Assembly: GCA_016936275.1 (NCBI GenBank)
Contig: JAFGPJ010000397.1
Coordinates: 1-39,277, forward strand
Origin: Sedimentisphaerales bacterium
GTDB lineage: Bacteria; Planctomycetota; Phycisphaerae; Sedimentisphaerales; Anaerobacaceae
Direction of reading: 5' to 3'
Length of the DNA stretch: 39,277 nt
Below the pieces are notes generated by a model that did no database searches, had not been told where the DNA came from, and was given only the letters and a program-made list of their open reading frames with translations. Position 1 is the stretch's first letter, and each line of letters begins with the position of its first letter. The translations under genes and the position numbers were made by a program. Shown here piece after piece: positions 24,490 to 32,544 of this stretch.

Positions 24490-26592
24490 TTATTTGATGC
24501 AGTTATAAAGGTTGCGTCCGGATTCTTCGGCAGCCCGAACCAGTTCCTCATTGGGCATGTCCACTATATCGAAGAATCCGACGTCATAATTTTCGCCGTC
24601 ATAACGACCGCCGACATTTTGGTCTCGCCACTGAAACCAGTGAGCGCCGATAATTTGAGGATTGTTAACCGCTTCGGCAATATAAGCCCTTAATAAACGT
24701 CCCTGCTGAACGGCATCCTGGGCACTGCGCAAACCGCCGCCAAGATTACTCCCGGCCGTATTGACAAAATGAAATTCGGTAATCAATACGGGTTTATCCG
24801 TAACACCATATCTGCCTACATAAGGGCTGTATGAGTAAATATTAGCGCTGATTACGTCCGCGTATTTAGCTGCCGTCTTAATGACTTCCGGCGGAGCGAC
24901 ATGAAAACGACTGCCAAGATAAAGAATATTTGGAGAGTAGTTTTTCAATTCTTCCTTAACCATCTTATAGAACGCATCGGCGAAAAGCGTCGCTAACGCG
25001 GAACAGTCATCGGAATTTGCATTTCTGAATACTGATACGTCGGTAACTTTCAGTAAATCGTCCCATGTGGTAAAACTCGTTTTCCACGCGTTATTAAACG
25101 CCTCGATAGTGGTGTATTTTTCCTTAAACCAGTCACGGAAAACCTTTTTGACTTCGGTGGTCTCTTTTTTTACCGCGGCGTTCCTCTGGTCATAACCCAA
25201 AATAGCCGGAACCAGCTCAGTAGCTCGATTCTCCCAATGCAGCTCATTGTTTACAAAGGCACCCAGACACCAGGGGTCATCTTTAAAAGGCACCGGATAT
25301 TCCCGCATTGCTTTACGCAGACCGGCGCGGGTTTCCGGGTCGAATGGGTCAGGCATTTTCGGCGCGGCGAAAGCGTAAACATAATGGAGCATCACGGTAT
25401 AAGGCACTTTCTTCTGAGCGGCAATCTCGTAATCCGACCAGGCCCCGATGGTATTGAGATGGCAGTATTTCAAACGCTTAATATCCTGCTCGACAGTTTT
25501 TTCAGCCCAATCCCTGCCGTATTTGCGGTACAGGTTCGCTGCCGTAAAGTCATAGTGAGGAACATCTTCCAAAAGGGCGTAATTGTGTTCGACATCCAGC
25601 TTTATATAAAACTGACCGAATTTCTTATCATCCTTAGCTGGGAAACCCTGAAATACGGAAGGCTCTCTCTCTAAAGGTGTTTGACCGGCGAATTGAATTC
25701 CGATACAGTCGGCGCCATAAGACCAAAACAGATAACCCTCCGGGTCAACAAACCACCATCTGTCTTTATATCTTTCTACGCGGAAAAAACCTGTCGCTTC
25801 GAATTTCGGGCCTTCTTTGAAGCCTCCGTATTTAGTAAAGCCGGTTGGTTCGCTGTACTCTTCTTCCAGCTTTTTCTCAATCGCTATTCCTTTGAGTAAA
25901 TCCTTGTCGGAGTGTACCTTATTCGGCCATTCTTTTTGGATGTATTGTCCATATTTATCAATGAACGGAAATTTGCCCATTTGGCTCTCGTCCATCTTTT
26001 GCAGCGGGAACATCTGTGCCAGCTCGAAGGAATGCTCACCTTTTTGATTGCAGGTAATTACCAGGTCTTTTACCCGCTTCGGGTCGATAGTATGCCAATG
26101 GCTGAAATGTCCGTCAGGCAGGCCGGACATTCTCAGATAAGCCGGATGTGGCGGCTTTTCTTCCCAGACAGAACGGCGGCCAAGCGCCACAGCCAAAGGC
26201 ATTTCCTCCCCGGTTTTTACGACAGTTCGACCGAGCGAAGAGTTAGACCATCCGGTTGCGCCTTCATTGCCTAACATCATATCCAGAATCATTTCTGTGT
26301 TGCCGGTGTTTTTGAACATAAGGCCGAGAACGCTGACCGATTCCATCCCGACAAATCGCCAGACATCGTCTTGTACAGGCACCAGAACAAGCCTGAAACC
26401 ATCTTTAGCCTGCAAGATATGACGGCCTTCGACTGATTGCACTGAAAGATTTTGGGCCTCTTTAATCTTGTAGGGAATCGTGCTTATGAGATTTTGCTGC
26501 CATTGCGGTACATTGTGTTTTTCCGTTGCGTTGCAGCTCGCTAATCCAATCATTAATAACAAGCTGATTGATATTTTGAGGGTTTTTTTCAT
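24490..26592 (-). CDS. GH50-like (agarase-related) glycoside hydrolase, lipoprotein
   Basis: This 700-residue clan GH-A enzyme resembles family 50. The signal MKKTLKISISLLLMIGLASC ends in a lipobox, so it is a Sec-exported lipoprotein. An N-terminal beta domain is followed by the barrel with GFFRVERYKDRWWFVDPEG near residue 271, acid/base E450 in VNNELHW and nucleophile E606 in ITEFHF. The C-terminal IGAHWFQWRDQ and YDGENYDVGFFD fit the family. The same layout is found in the plus-strand gene at 4406-6520; that protein uses a Tat signal and reads GEWHFG where this one reads TEFHFV. It is the first gene of the minus-strand run, with a promoter-like site 65 bases upstream. No clear Shine-Dalgarno precedes the ATG. 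Substrate is unknown: agarose-type galactans are precedent, but no sulfatase or other agar gene is here. Confidence 0.82.
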   Translation of the reverse strand: MKKTLKISISLLLMIGLASCNATEKHNVPQWQQNLISTIPYKIKEAQNLSVQSVEGRHILQAKDGFRLVLVPVQDDVWRFVGMESVSVLGLMFKNTGNTEMILDMMLGNEGATGWSNSSLGRTVVKTGEEMPLAVALGRRSVWEEKPPHPAYLRMSGLPDGHFSHWHTIDPKRVKDLVITCNQKGEHSFELAQMFPLQKMDESQMGKFPFIDKYGQYIQKEWPNKVHSDKDLLKGIAIEKKLEEEYSEPTGFTKYGGFKEGPKFEATGFFRVERYKDRWWFVDPEGYLFWSYGADCIGIQFAGQTPLEREPSVFQGFPAKDDKKFGQFYIKLDVEHNYALLEDVPHYDFTAANLYRKYGRDWAEKTVEQDIKRLKYCHLNTIGAWSDYEIAAQKKVPYTVMLHYVYAFAAPKMPDPFDPETRAGLRKAMREYPVPFKDDPWCLGAFVNNELHWENRATELVPAILGYDQRNAAVKKETTEVKKVFRDWFKEKYTTIEAFNNAWKTSFTTWDDLLKVTDVSVFRNANSDDCSALATLFADAFYKMVKEELKNYSPNILYLGSRFHVAPPEVIKTAAKYADVISANIYSYSPYVGRYGVTDKPVLITEFHFVNTAGSNLGGGLRSAQDAVQQGRLLRAYIAEAVNNPQIIGAHWFQWRDQNVGGRYDGENYDVGFFDIVDMPNEELVRAAEESGRNLYNCIK

Positions 26593-26656
26593 CTATAAGT
26601 TGTTCTTTCAATTTTCCATCAGTGTCAGGAATTGCTCATTTCTCAACGAACCGGCA

Positions 26657-26684
26657 ATTCTACAAAATCCTATCGCAAGGTCAA
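26657..26684 (-). promoter_or_regulatory. Sigma70-type promoter of the minus-strand glycan gene run
   Basis: On the minus strand a -35 box TTGACC (26679-26684) and a -10 box TAGAAT (26657-26662) are 16 bases apart. Transcription would start near 26650, about 58 bases before the GH50-like ATG. It is the only good match found ahead of the run of GH and transporter genes. Confidence 0.55.
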
Positions 26685-26862
26685 GAATATTTCTTCCCAT
26701 GCCCTGAGATGACCAAGGAGACCGCCAAAAGCGGATAAACATCGTATCTGTCTGAGAAAAATAAGGTGTATGACCAAAAAAGGACATCAGAGGCTTAAGA
26801 AGTCAGGTAAGGGCAGGGACTATAAGAAAAACCGACTCTTGAAATAGCTGCGCTTCGTGTCA

Positions 26863-26898
26863 AACCTCCGTGGCATCCGCTGCGCGTCTGCGGAGGTT
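26863..26898. repeat. Inverted repeat AACCTCCG/CGGAGGTT
   Basis: Two perfect 8-bp arms (26863-26870 and 26891-26898) flank a G+C-rich 20-base loop. It lies just past the tRNA terminator in the reading direction of the ribosomal cluster. No T-run follows on either strand, so it is more likely a dispersed palindromic element than a terminator. Function unknown. Confidence 0.45.
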
Positions 26899-26912
26899 CT
26901 CATCCTCCAAGC

Positions 26913-26950
26913 AAAAAAGCGTAACTTGCCGGTTAAGGTCAAGCTACGCT
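26913..26950 (-). terminator. Rho-independent terminator after tRNA-fMet
   Basis: On the minus strand AGCGTAGCTTG pairs with CAAGTTACGCT (11 pairs including one G-U) around a short loop, followed by six T residues (complement of 26913-26918). It begins 11 bases after the tRNA 3' end and closes the transcript of the tRNA and perhaps of the whole ribosomal cluster. Confidence 0.85.
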
Positions 26951-26960
26951 CTCATTTTAA

Positions 26961-27034
26961 TAGCGGGGGGAGGATTCGAACCTCCGACCTCCGGGTTATG
27001 GGCCCGACGAGCTACCAGACTGCTCTACCCCGCG
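26961..27034 (-). tRNA. Initiator tRNA-fMet (CAT)
   Basis: A 74-base cloverleaf is readable on the minus strand: acceptor CGCGGGG, D arm GAGC/GCTC, anticodon stem TCGGG/CCCGG, anticodon CAT, T arm GGAGG-TTCGAAT-CCTCC. Initiator features are the three G-C pairs below the anticodon loop and the unpaired first position (C1 against T72). The sequence is very close to E. coli tRNA-fMet. The anticodon loop reads CCCATAA, so position 33 is C instead of the nearly universal T. CCA is not encoded and must be added by CCA transferase. It has its own promoter just upstream and a terminator just downstream, and follows the HIT gene in the ribosomal cluster. Confidence 0.95.
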
Positions 27035-27046
27035 GTCATTAGCCAT

Positions 27047-27075
27047 ATATTAACAAAAAACCGATACTTGTTCAA
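27047..27075 (-). promoter_or_regulatory. Promoter of initiator tRNA
   Basis: On the minus strand TTGAAC (27070-27075) and TAATAT (27047-27052) are 17 bases apart. A start near 27040 would leave a leader of only about five bases before the tRNA, typical of a dedicated tRNA promoter. Confidence 0.65.
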
Positions 27076-27085
27076 CACTTATTAC

Positions 27086-27505
27086 TTATTTTATATTTTC
27101 GCGAATCTTCGCCGCGATTTCCTCAATCTTGCCTGTCGGATACTGAAAATGCGGCCAGCGGTGAAAAACGCCGTCACCCTCATTTCTCGGTATAATGTGG
27201 AAATGCACATAGTCGATTAACTGCCCCGCCGCCCTGCCGTTATTGCAAAGCACATTATAACCATCGCAGCCAGTCGCTGCCGCCACCGCTTGTGCAATCT
27301 TGCCCAGCTTCGAAGCAAGCTGCCCTAAAACCTCCGCGGGACATTCATCGAGCTTTTCGTATTTCTGTTTTGGAATTACCAAGGTGTGTCCGTCACTGAT
27401 TGGATTTATATCGAGAAACGCAAGTACCGCTTCATCCTCATAGACCTTCTGTGCGGGTATCTCACCTTTGACTATTTTGCTGAAAATACAATCCTGCTCT
27501 GCCAT
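27086..27505 (-). CDS. HIT family nucleotide hydrolase (HinT-like)
   Basis: This 139-residue protein is a histidine-triad hydrolase of the HinT branch, which cleaves AMP from phosphoramidates and related adenylates in the cytoplasm. It begins CIFSKIVKGEIPAQKVYEDE, the usual HinT start, and contains the triad HFHIIPR (H-x-H-x) near residue 117, preceded by the conserved GQLIDYVH. Length is slightly above the typical 115-140. It lies 24 bp after rplQ and before the initiator tRNA, so it probably rides on the ribosomal-protein transcript. The physiological substrate is unknown for most bacterial members. Confidence 0.93.
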   Translation of the reverse strand: MAEQDCIFSKIVKGEIPAQKVYEDEAVLAFLDINPISDGHTLVIPKQKYEKLDECPAEVLGQLASKLGKIAQAVAAATGCDGYNVLCNNGRAAGQLIDYVHFHIIPRNEGDGVFHRWPHFQYPTGKIEEIAAKIRENIK

Positions 27506-27529
27506 CGCCAGTGCCCGCTCAAAAAAGAT

Positions 27530-28132
27530 TTACTGCTTTTCTTCTTCCTGCTCATCTTTGGCTGTTGTATCATCCGTCTTTTCCGGCTGTTGCTCTTCAG
27601 CCTCTGGTGTGGCAGCTTCCTCTTGTGCGGCCGGCTTTTGTGCTTTTAAACTCGCCGATTTACTAAACTCGGCAAAAGCCTCTGCCCGTTTAGACCTTTT
27701 ATTTACTTTTTTGTCTGATGAAGCTTTTTCCTCGTCGCCAATCAACTGAAGCAATACCACCTGGCCGTTGTCACCCAACCGCCTTTTTGCCAGTTTAATA
27801 ATACGCGTATAACCGCCTGGTCTGTCTAAGTATTTTGGGGCTATATCACTGAAAAGCTTACCAACAACATTTCCCTTACTGACAGGCTGACCTTCCTCAT
27901 AATCTACAATATCCTTGTTCCCAAGCAACGAAATGACTCTGCGTCTCGCTGTAAGGTCGCCTTTTTTAGCAATAGTTATAAGTTTTTCCGCAAAACCTTT
28001 TACTTCTTTTGCCTTTTCGATTGTCGTTGATACTCTGCCATGCTCAAAAAGCGAGCTAACCATGTTACGGCGCATCGCAAGCCTGTGCTCGGAGTCTCTT
28101 GATAATCGTCGTCCTGCTATTCTATGACGCAT
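27530..28132 (-). CDS. rplQ: 50S ribosomal protein L17 with long C-terminal tail
   Basis: L17 sits near the peptide exit tunnel of the large subunit. The first 120 residues are canonical (MRHRIAGRRLSRDSEHR, SLFEHGRVSTTIEKAKE, GGYTRIIKLAKRRLGDNG). After that the protein continues for about 80 residues rich in Ala, Glu, Lys and Gln, so the total is 200 aa against about 120-130 in E. coli and many others. The tail looks disordered and has no domain that I recognise. It follows rpoA by 41 bp, as in the alpha operon of many bacteria. Confidence 0.97.
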   Translation of the reverse strand: MRHRIAGRRLSRDSEHRLAMRRNMVSSLFEHGRVSTTIEKAKEVKGFAEKLITIAKKGDLTARRRVISLLGNKDIVDYEEGQPVSKGNVVGKLFSDIAPKYLDRPGGYTRIIKLAKRRLGDNGQVVLLQLIGDEEKASSDKKVNKRSKRAEAFAEFSKSASLKAQKPAAQEEAATPEAEEQQPEKTDDTTAKDEQEEEKQ

Positions 28133-28173
28133 AAAAACCAGCCACCTCAGTATTAAATTTCAAAATCTCAAAT

Positions 28174-29181
28174 TTATTCTACCGGCAAATCCGACATACC
28201 CAGCGATAAGCCGAGGTCCGCCAGTTTACGTTTCACTTCACGAAGACTCGTTCTTCCAAAGCTGCGAATTTTCAGCAGCTCACTCTCTGTCATTTTTGCA
28301 AGCTGACCAACCGTTCCCATCTTCACCGATTCAAGGCAGTTATTGGCTCTTACAGAAAGTTCGAGTTCACTTATCGGCATATTAAGCTTTGCCGACAACT
28401 CTTCATCCACCTGCCGCTCCTTTGATATTTCCTCGGCAATTTCTTCCGCTATTGTCTCCTCGCCCGTTTCGCTGTACTGCACAAATGGATTGATATACTT
28501 TCTCAATATCTTCGCGGCTTCCACAAGTGCCATATCAGCCGTTATCGTACCGTTCGTCCAAATCTCCAGAATCAGCTTATCATAGTTTGTCCGCTGCCCG
28601 ACACGTGTATCTTCGGTGCTGTAGCGAACGCGGGTAACCGGAGAATATGAAGCGTCGATAATAATTCTACCTATTTCCTGGTCGAAACGCTCGGTGGCGG
28701 CAATTCTTTCGGAAGCAGGCACATAACCTCTGCCGTTCTCCACGACCATTTCCACCTCAAAATCCACATTCTCGGTCAACGTTGCTATCACATGGTTCTT
28801 GTCAACTATCTCGATCGCAGGGTCAGCAACAATATCTCCGCTTTTAACCTCACCAGCCTTATTGGCTTTTAACGTCATTGTCCTCGGACCTTCACCGCTA
28901 AGGCGGATTACCAGGTCTTTCACATTGAGAACAATGTCTGTCATATCTTCCATAACACCTTTTATCGAGGTAAACTCATGATCGACACCTTTTATCTTAA
29001 TAGATGTTACTGCGCTGCCTTCGAGAGAAGACAGCAGCACCCGCCTTAAGCTGTTACCTATCGTAGTGCCGAAGCCACGCTCGAAAGGCTCGATATAGAA
29101 CTTGCCGTACTTCTCATTGGACACCAGTGTGTCACACTCTACCTGAGTCGGCAATTCCAGTCCACGCCACCTGATTCGCAT
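28174..29181 (-). CDS. rpoA: DNA-directed RNA polymerase subunit alpha
   Basis: The alpha subunit (335 aa) dimerises to nucleate RNA polymerase assembly, and its C-terminal domain binds UP elements and activators. The N-terminal domain shows GFGTTIGNSLRRVLLSSLEG near residue 36 and the C-terminal domain shows VRANNCLES and LLKIRSFGRTSLREVKRKL. AGGAGG lies five bases before the ATG. The gene is between rpsD and rplQ, the standard alpha-operon order. Length and domains are normal. Confidence 0.98.
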   Translation of the reverse strand: MRIRWRGLELPTQVECDTLVSNEKYGKFYIEPFERGFGTTIGNSLRRVLLSSLEGSAVTSIKIKGVDHEFTSIKGVMEDMTDIVLNVKDLVIRLSGEGPRTMTLKANKAGEVKSGDIVADPAIEIVDKNHVIATLTENVDFEVEMVVENGRGYVPASERIAATERFDQEIGRIIIDASYSPVTRVRYSTEDTRVGQRTNYDKLILEIWTNGTITADMALVEAAKILRKYINPFVQYSETGEETIAEEIAEEISKERQVDEELSAKLNMPISELELSVRANNCLESVKMGTVGQLAKMTESELLKIRSFGRTSLREVKRKLADLGLSLGMSDLPVE

Positions 29182-29259
29182 AAAGGCCTCCTGTGTTAAA
29201 CTATATTCTGGCCGCTTATAATTAACTTTATTTTCAACAAGCTATAAATCTTCCTGCAA

Positions 29260-29892
29260 TTACCTCGAACAAATTTCGACAACAAGCTGTTCTTCCATCG
29301 GTATCTGTATATCATCACGGCTCGGCAACGCCACAACTGTCGCTTCCGGTTTATCGCGGTCAAGCTGCAGCCAGCCCTGGGTTGTATAATTCGGGTTCAC
29401 TTCAAGCTGCATTTTGATTTTCTTTTTGCTCTTATCAGACGGCTTAACGATAATCTTGTCGCCGACCTTCAATGTATAATCACTTACATTGACCTTTCGT
29501 CCGTTGACATAGATATGACCGTGAACAATAAGCTGACGCGCAGCCTTACGGGAAGGTGCGAAATTCAGTTTGTAAATCACATTATCAAGTCTGCGCTCCA
29601 GAAGCTGAAGTAATATTTCACCCGTATTGCCTTTAATACGTTCGGCTTGTCGGAAGTAACGCATAAACTGCCTGTCCAAAAGGCCGTAAAACCTTTTTAT
29701 TTTCTGCTTCTCACGCAGACGAACTCCGTATTCACTCTGTCTGCCGCGGCGCCAGCCGTGCATACCGGGTGCCAGGTTGCGGGTCTTTTTCTCTACAGGA
29801 CACTTGGCGGTCTCGCAGCGAATACCTTTGAGCATCAGCTTCATGCCCTCACGTCTGCAAAGTTTACATGATGAATCCAGATAACGTCCCAT
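29260..29892 (-). CDS. rpsD: 30S ribosomal protein S4 (zinc form)
   Basis: S4 (210 aa) is a primary 16S-binding protein needed for small-subunit assembly. The N-terminus MGRYLDSSCKLCRREG carries four cysteines in the pattern C-x2-C-x13-C-x4-C, so this is the zinc-binding form. The S4 RNA-binding domain follows (RRLDNVIYKLNFAPSRKAARQLIVHGHIYVNG). In many bacteria S4 represses its own operon; no such mRNA structure was identified here. It lies between rpsK and rpoA with gaps of 29 and 78 bp. Confidence 0.98.
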   Translation of the reverse strand: MGRYLDSSCKLCRREGMKLMLKGIRCETAKCPVEKKTRNLAPGMHGWRRGRQSEYGVRLREKQKIKRFYGLLDRQFMRYFRQAERIKGNTGEILLQLLERRLDNVIYKLNFAPSRKAARQLIVHGHIYVNGRKVNVSDYTLKVGDKIIVKPSDKSKKKIKMQLEVNPNYTTQGWLQLDRDKPEATVVALPSRDDIQIPMEEQLVVEICSR

Positions 29893-29921
29893 CAGTTACA
29901 TATATCTCCAAAATAAATCTT

Positions 29922-30302
29922 TCAAACTCGTCTTCTCTTTGGTGGCCGGCACCCGTTATGCGGCAGGGGCGTTACATCTTCTATTGAAGATATACGCAAA
30001 CCCGCCGACTGCAACGCTGATATTGCCGACTCCCGCCCGGAACCAGGGCCTTTAACTCTGATTTCCACCTCGCGGACACCGTTTCGCATCGCCGCCGTCG
30101 CGCAGCGCTGGGCAGCCTGCTGGGCCGCAAAAGGCGTACTCTTGCGCGAGCCCTTAAAGCCGATACAGCCGGCCGAAGCCGTACATATAGTATCGCCATC
30201 AGGATCCGTTATAGCTATCAACGTATTGTTAAACGTTGCTTTAATATGTACTATAGCTTTTGATATATTTTTTTTGACTTTTCGCTTAGTGCTTTTGGCC
30301 AT
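29922..30302 (-). CDS. rpsK: 30S ribosomal protein S11
   Basis: S11 (126 aa) lies on the platform of the small subunit near the mRNA exit. Family stretches seen are [44 protein letters not shown] and the C-terminal [15 protein letters not shown]. Length is normal. It is 40 bp after rpsM and before rpsD. Confidence 0.98.
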   Translation of the reverse strand: MAKSTKRKVKKNISKAIVHIKATFNNTLIAITDPDGDTICTASAGCIGFKGSRKSTPFAAQQAAQRCATAAMRNGVREVEIRVKGPGSGRESAISALQSAGLRISSIEDVTPLPHNGCRPPKRRRV

Positions 30303-30342
30303 TATTTTTTAATCCCGTTTCAAATAATATTTCTCTAAAATA

Positions 30343-30726
30343 TTAATGCACCTCTTTAACACCCTTCTTGCCGGCAACTGTCTTACGAGGTCCTTTCCGT
30401 GTTCTCGCATTGGACTGTGTCTGTTGACCTCTTACCGGCAATCCCTTGCGGTGACGTATGCCGCGGTAACAAACTATGTCCCGAAGACGGGCTATATTCT
30501 GTGACACCTGCCTGCGAAGCTGTCCGCCTACTATATAATTACGGTCAATAATCTGTGTTATACGGCTCAGCTCGTCTTCAGTGAGCTTGTTGGCCTTGGT
30601 CATCTTGTCGATACCGGCTTCTTTAAGTATCTGCTCGGACGTATGCTTGCCAATGCCGTGAACATAAGTCAGCGAAATCCATATCGACTTCTCATTAGGT
30701 ATATCAATACCAACTATACGGGGCAT
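30343..30726 (-). CDS. rpsM: 30S ribosomal protein S13
   Basis: S13 (127 aa) is at the head of the small subunit and contacts the large subunit and P-site tRNA. It begins [19 protein letters not shown] and shows [14 protein letters not shown] and [28 protein letters not shown]. The ending KKGVKEVH is short and unremarkable. It follows rpmJ by 17 bp. Confidence 0.98.
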   Translation of the reverse strand: MPRIVGIDIPNEKSIWISLTYVHGIGKHTSEQILKEAGIDKMTKANKLTEDELSRITQIIDRNYIVGGQLRRQVSQNIARLRDIVCYRGIRHRKGLPVRGQQTQSNARTRKGPRKTVAGKKGVKEVH

Positions 30727-30743
30727 ACTTGCTCCTTTTCAAT

Positions 30744-30857
30744 CTAACCCTGTCGTTGTTTGTGCCTCGGGTTACTGCAAATTACACGTATTACTCCCCT
30801 GCGGCGAACAACCTTACAGTTCTCACATATTCGTTTTACTGAACTTCGTACTTTCAT
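30744..30857 (-). CDS. rpmJ: 50S ribosomal protein L36 (zinc form)
   Basis: This 37-residue protein starts [21 protein letters not shown] and ends [10 protein letters not shown]. Cysteines 11, 14 and 27 with His32 form the zinc ribbon of the C+ type of L36. Position between infA and rpsM is the standard one. It is 12 bp after infA and 17 bp before rpsM, so all three share a transcript. Confidence 0.97.
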   Translation of the reverse strand: MKVRSSVKRICENCKVVRRRGVIRVICSNPRHKQRQG

Positions 30858-30869
30858 TTTATTGCCTTA

Positions 30870-31085
30870 TCAGTGCCTAAGTACAATTCTGCCTCGATTC
30901 AAATCATAAGGACTCATCTCAATGGTCACCTTGTCGCCTGACAGTATTCTTATATAATGCATTCGCATCTTGCCCGATACGTGAGCTAATATCTTATGAC
31001 CGTTTTCAAGCTCTACATTAAACATCGCGTTGGGCAATGCTTCCAAAACCGTCGCTTCGAGTCTTATCGCGTCTTTCTTAGGCAT
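30870..31085 (-). CDS. infA: Translation initiation factor IF-1
   Basis: IF-1 (71 aa) is a single OB-fold protein that covers the A site during initiation. From the ATG at 31085 it reads [19 protein letters not shown], which aligns with the usual start of IF-1. A TTG five codons upstream is in frame but would overlap the map gene and add an uncharacteristic MNKWF. The ATG is seven bases after the map stop, with AAGTGG between. The order map-infA-rpmJ-rpsM is common. Confidence 0.97.
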   Translation of the reverse strand: MPKKDAIRLEATVLEALPNAMFNVELENGHKILAHVSGKMRMHYIRILSGDKVTIEMSPYDLNRGRIVLRH

Positions 31086-31092
31086 AAACCAC

Positions 31093-31872
31093 TTATTCAA
31101 CTGTCATTATTTCACAACCTTTACTCGTTATTGCTATTGTATGTTCAAAATGGGCTGATTTGGCACTGTCCTTTGTTACTACAACCCAGCCATTTTTTAG
31201 CGTTCTAACTTCCTTTTTGCCTGCGTTTATCATCGGCTCAACCGCCAATATCATACCATCAGACAGGATAATATCATCAGCAAGCAGCTCCTTACTAACA
31301 AAATTCGGCACTTTCGGCTCTTCGTGCATCGACCTGCCGATTCCATGCCCGACAAAATCACGAACCACAGAAAAGCCCGCTCCTTCGGCATATTTCTGCA
31401 TCTGAGCCGCAACAGTGCTCCACTTCACACCGGGCGCCATCGATTCTTGAGCTATTTCCAGAACGCGCTTCGTTACATCAATCAGCCTGCTGTCCTGGGC
31501 GCTTATATCACCAACCGCAATCGTTACCGCCGCGTCACCGCAGTATCCGTCAAGCCGCACCCCGAAGTCAATACTGAGAATATCACCGTTTTTAAGCACT
31601 ACTTCTTTCGATGGTATCCCGTGAACGACCTCATTGTTTAATGAAGCGCATATAGCTCCGGGAAACGGAAATTTCGCCGAAGGATTCTTAACACCCAAAA
31701 ATAATGCTTCAGCGCCGAAATCCGCGGTCATCCGCTTCGCCTGATTATCAAGCTCTGCGGTACTAATGCCCGGCTCAGCCATCTCTTTTAATTTTGAAAG
31801 AACTTTTGCTACTACACTGCCCGCCTTGCGAATCAAATCAATTTCTCTCGGACTGCGAAGGATTATCGCCAT
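31093..31872 (-). CDS. map: Methionine aminopeptidase, type I
   Basis: This 259-residue metallopeptidase removes the initiator methionine from nascent proteins. The pita-bread fold ligands are visible: D in SIDFGV, D in [10 protein letters not shown] in [14 protein letters not shown] in AVEPMIN and E in FEHTIAI. It lacks the N-terminal zinc-finger or SH3-binding extension of other subtypes, so it is the simple bacterial form. It lies 18 bp after adk and just before infA. Confidence 0.97.
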   Translation of the reverse strand: MAIILRSPREIDLIRKAGSVVAKVLSKLKEMAEPGISTAELDNQAKRMTADFGAEALFLGVKNPSAKFPFPGAICASLNNEVVHGIPSKEVVLKNGDILSIDFGVRLDGYCGDAAVTIAVGDISAQDSRLIDVTKRVLEIAQESMAPGVKWSTVAAQMQKYAEGAGFSVVRDFVGHGIGRSMHEEPKVPNFVSKELLADDIILSDGMILAVEPMINAGKKEVRTLKNGWVVVTKDSAKSAHFEHTIAITSKGCEIMTVE

Positions 31873-31890
31873 CTAAAATATTGCCTGAAA

Positions 31891-32544
31891 TTAATTACCC
31901 GCAAGGGCATCTAAGGTCTCAAACAGCTCAGAGCTAATCGCATCGGCGCTTTTGCCGGCATCAAGCACGATTACACATCCGTTATTCTTATAATATCCGA
32001 CAACCGGTTCGGTCTGCTCATAATATGTCTCTAACCTCTGTTTCACAACCTCAGGTGTATCATCAGGACGCTGAATCAGTCCGGTCCCGTCTTTATCGCA
32101 TTTGCCGTCAGCCTTTGGTTTTAAATTCTTTATATGATAAACCGCGCCGCACTTCGGACAGCTTCTCCTGCCCGTCATCCTGCCGAGAATAACATCATCT
32201 TCAATCTTCAGATTGATTATAGCATCAATCTTTTTACCGTCCGCTTCCAACGCCTTATCAAGCTCTTCGGCCTGGTTAACTGTCCTCGGAAATCCGTCCA
32301 GAACAAAGCCCGTATCCGGCGATTGAGATATCGCTGTTGCCATCATTTCAACTATCAAATCATCCGGTACAAGCTTGCCGGAATCCATATAGCTTTGAGC
32401 CTTTTTCCCGAGCTCTGTCCCGCCAGCTCTGTTCTTACGAAGAATATCACCGCTCGAAAGGTGCTGCAGGCCATATTTTTCAACTACCCTTTTGCACTGT
32501 GTGCCTTTACCTGCTCCCGGTGCGCCAAGTATTATTATTCTCAT
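31891..32544 (-). CDS. adk: Adenylate kinase, zinc-LID form
   Basis: Adenylate kinase (217 aa) interconverts ATP + AMP and 2 ADP. The P-loop GAPGAGKGTQ is near residue 7, the AMP-binding LDGFPRT near residue 82, and the long LID contains C-x2-C-x16-C-x2-D, which should bind zinc as in Gram-positive enzymes. Its ATG overlaps the secY stop in the sequence ATGA, so translation is coupled. The secY-adk-map-infA order is typical of spc operons. Confidence 0.97.
   Translation of the reverse strand: MRIIILGAPGAGKGTQCKRVVEKYGLQHLSSGDILRKNRAGGTELGKKAQSYMDSGKLVPDDLIVEMMATAISQSPDTGFVLDGFPRTVNQAEELDKALEADGKKIDAIINLKIEDDVILGRMTGRRSCPKCGAVYHIKNLKPKADGKCDKDGTGLIQRPDDTPEVVKQRLETYYEQTEPVVGYYKNNGCVIVLDAGKSADAISSELFETLDALAGN

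Larger units (their letters stand above)
26593..26912. other. Intergenic region between glycan locus and tRNA terminator
   Basis: About 320 bp between the GH50-like gene and the terminator of the initiator tRNA. It holds the promoter at 26657-26684, an 8-bp inverted repeat at 26863-26898, and a tiny plus-strand frame (26770-26847, 25 codons, very basic) preceded by AAGG. Nothing else is recognised. This stretch is the boundary between the housekeeping cluster and the accessory locus. Confidence 0.5.

Noticed and set aside
31086-31100. Upstream TTG start for infA (adding MNKWF)
   Set aside because: It would overlap the map gene and precede the conserved IF-1 start; the ATG at 31085 fits the family and spacing.
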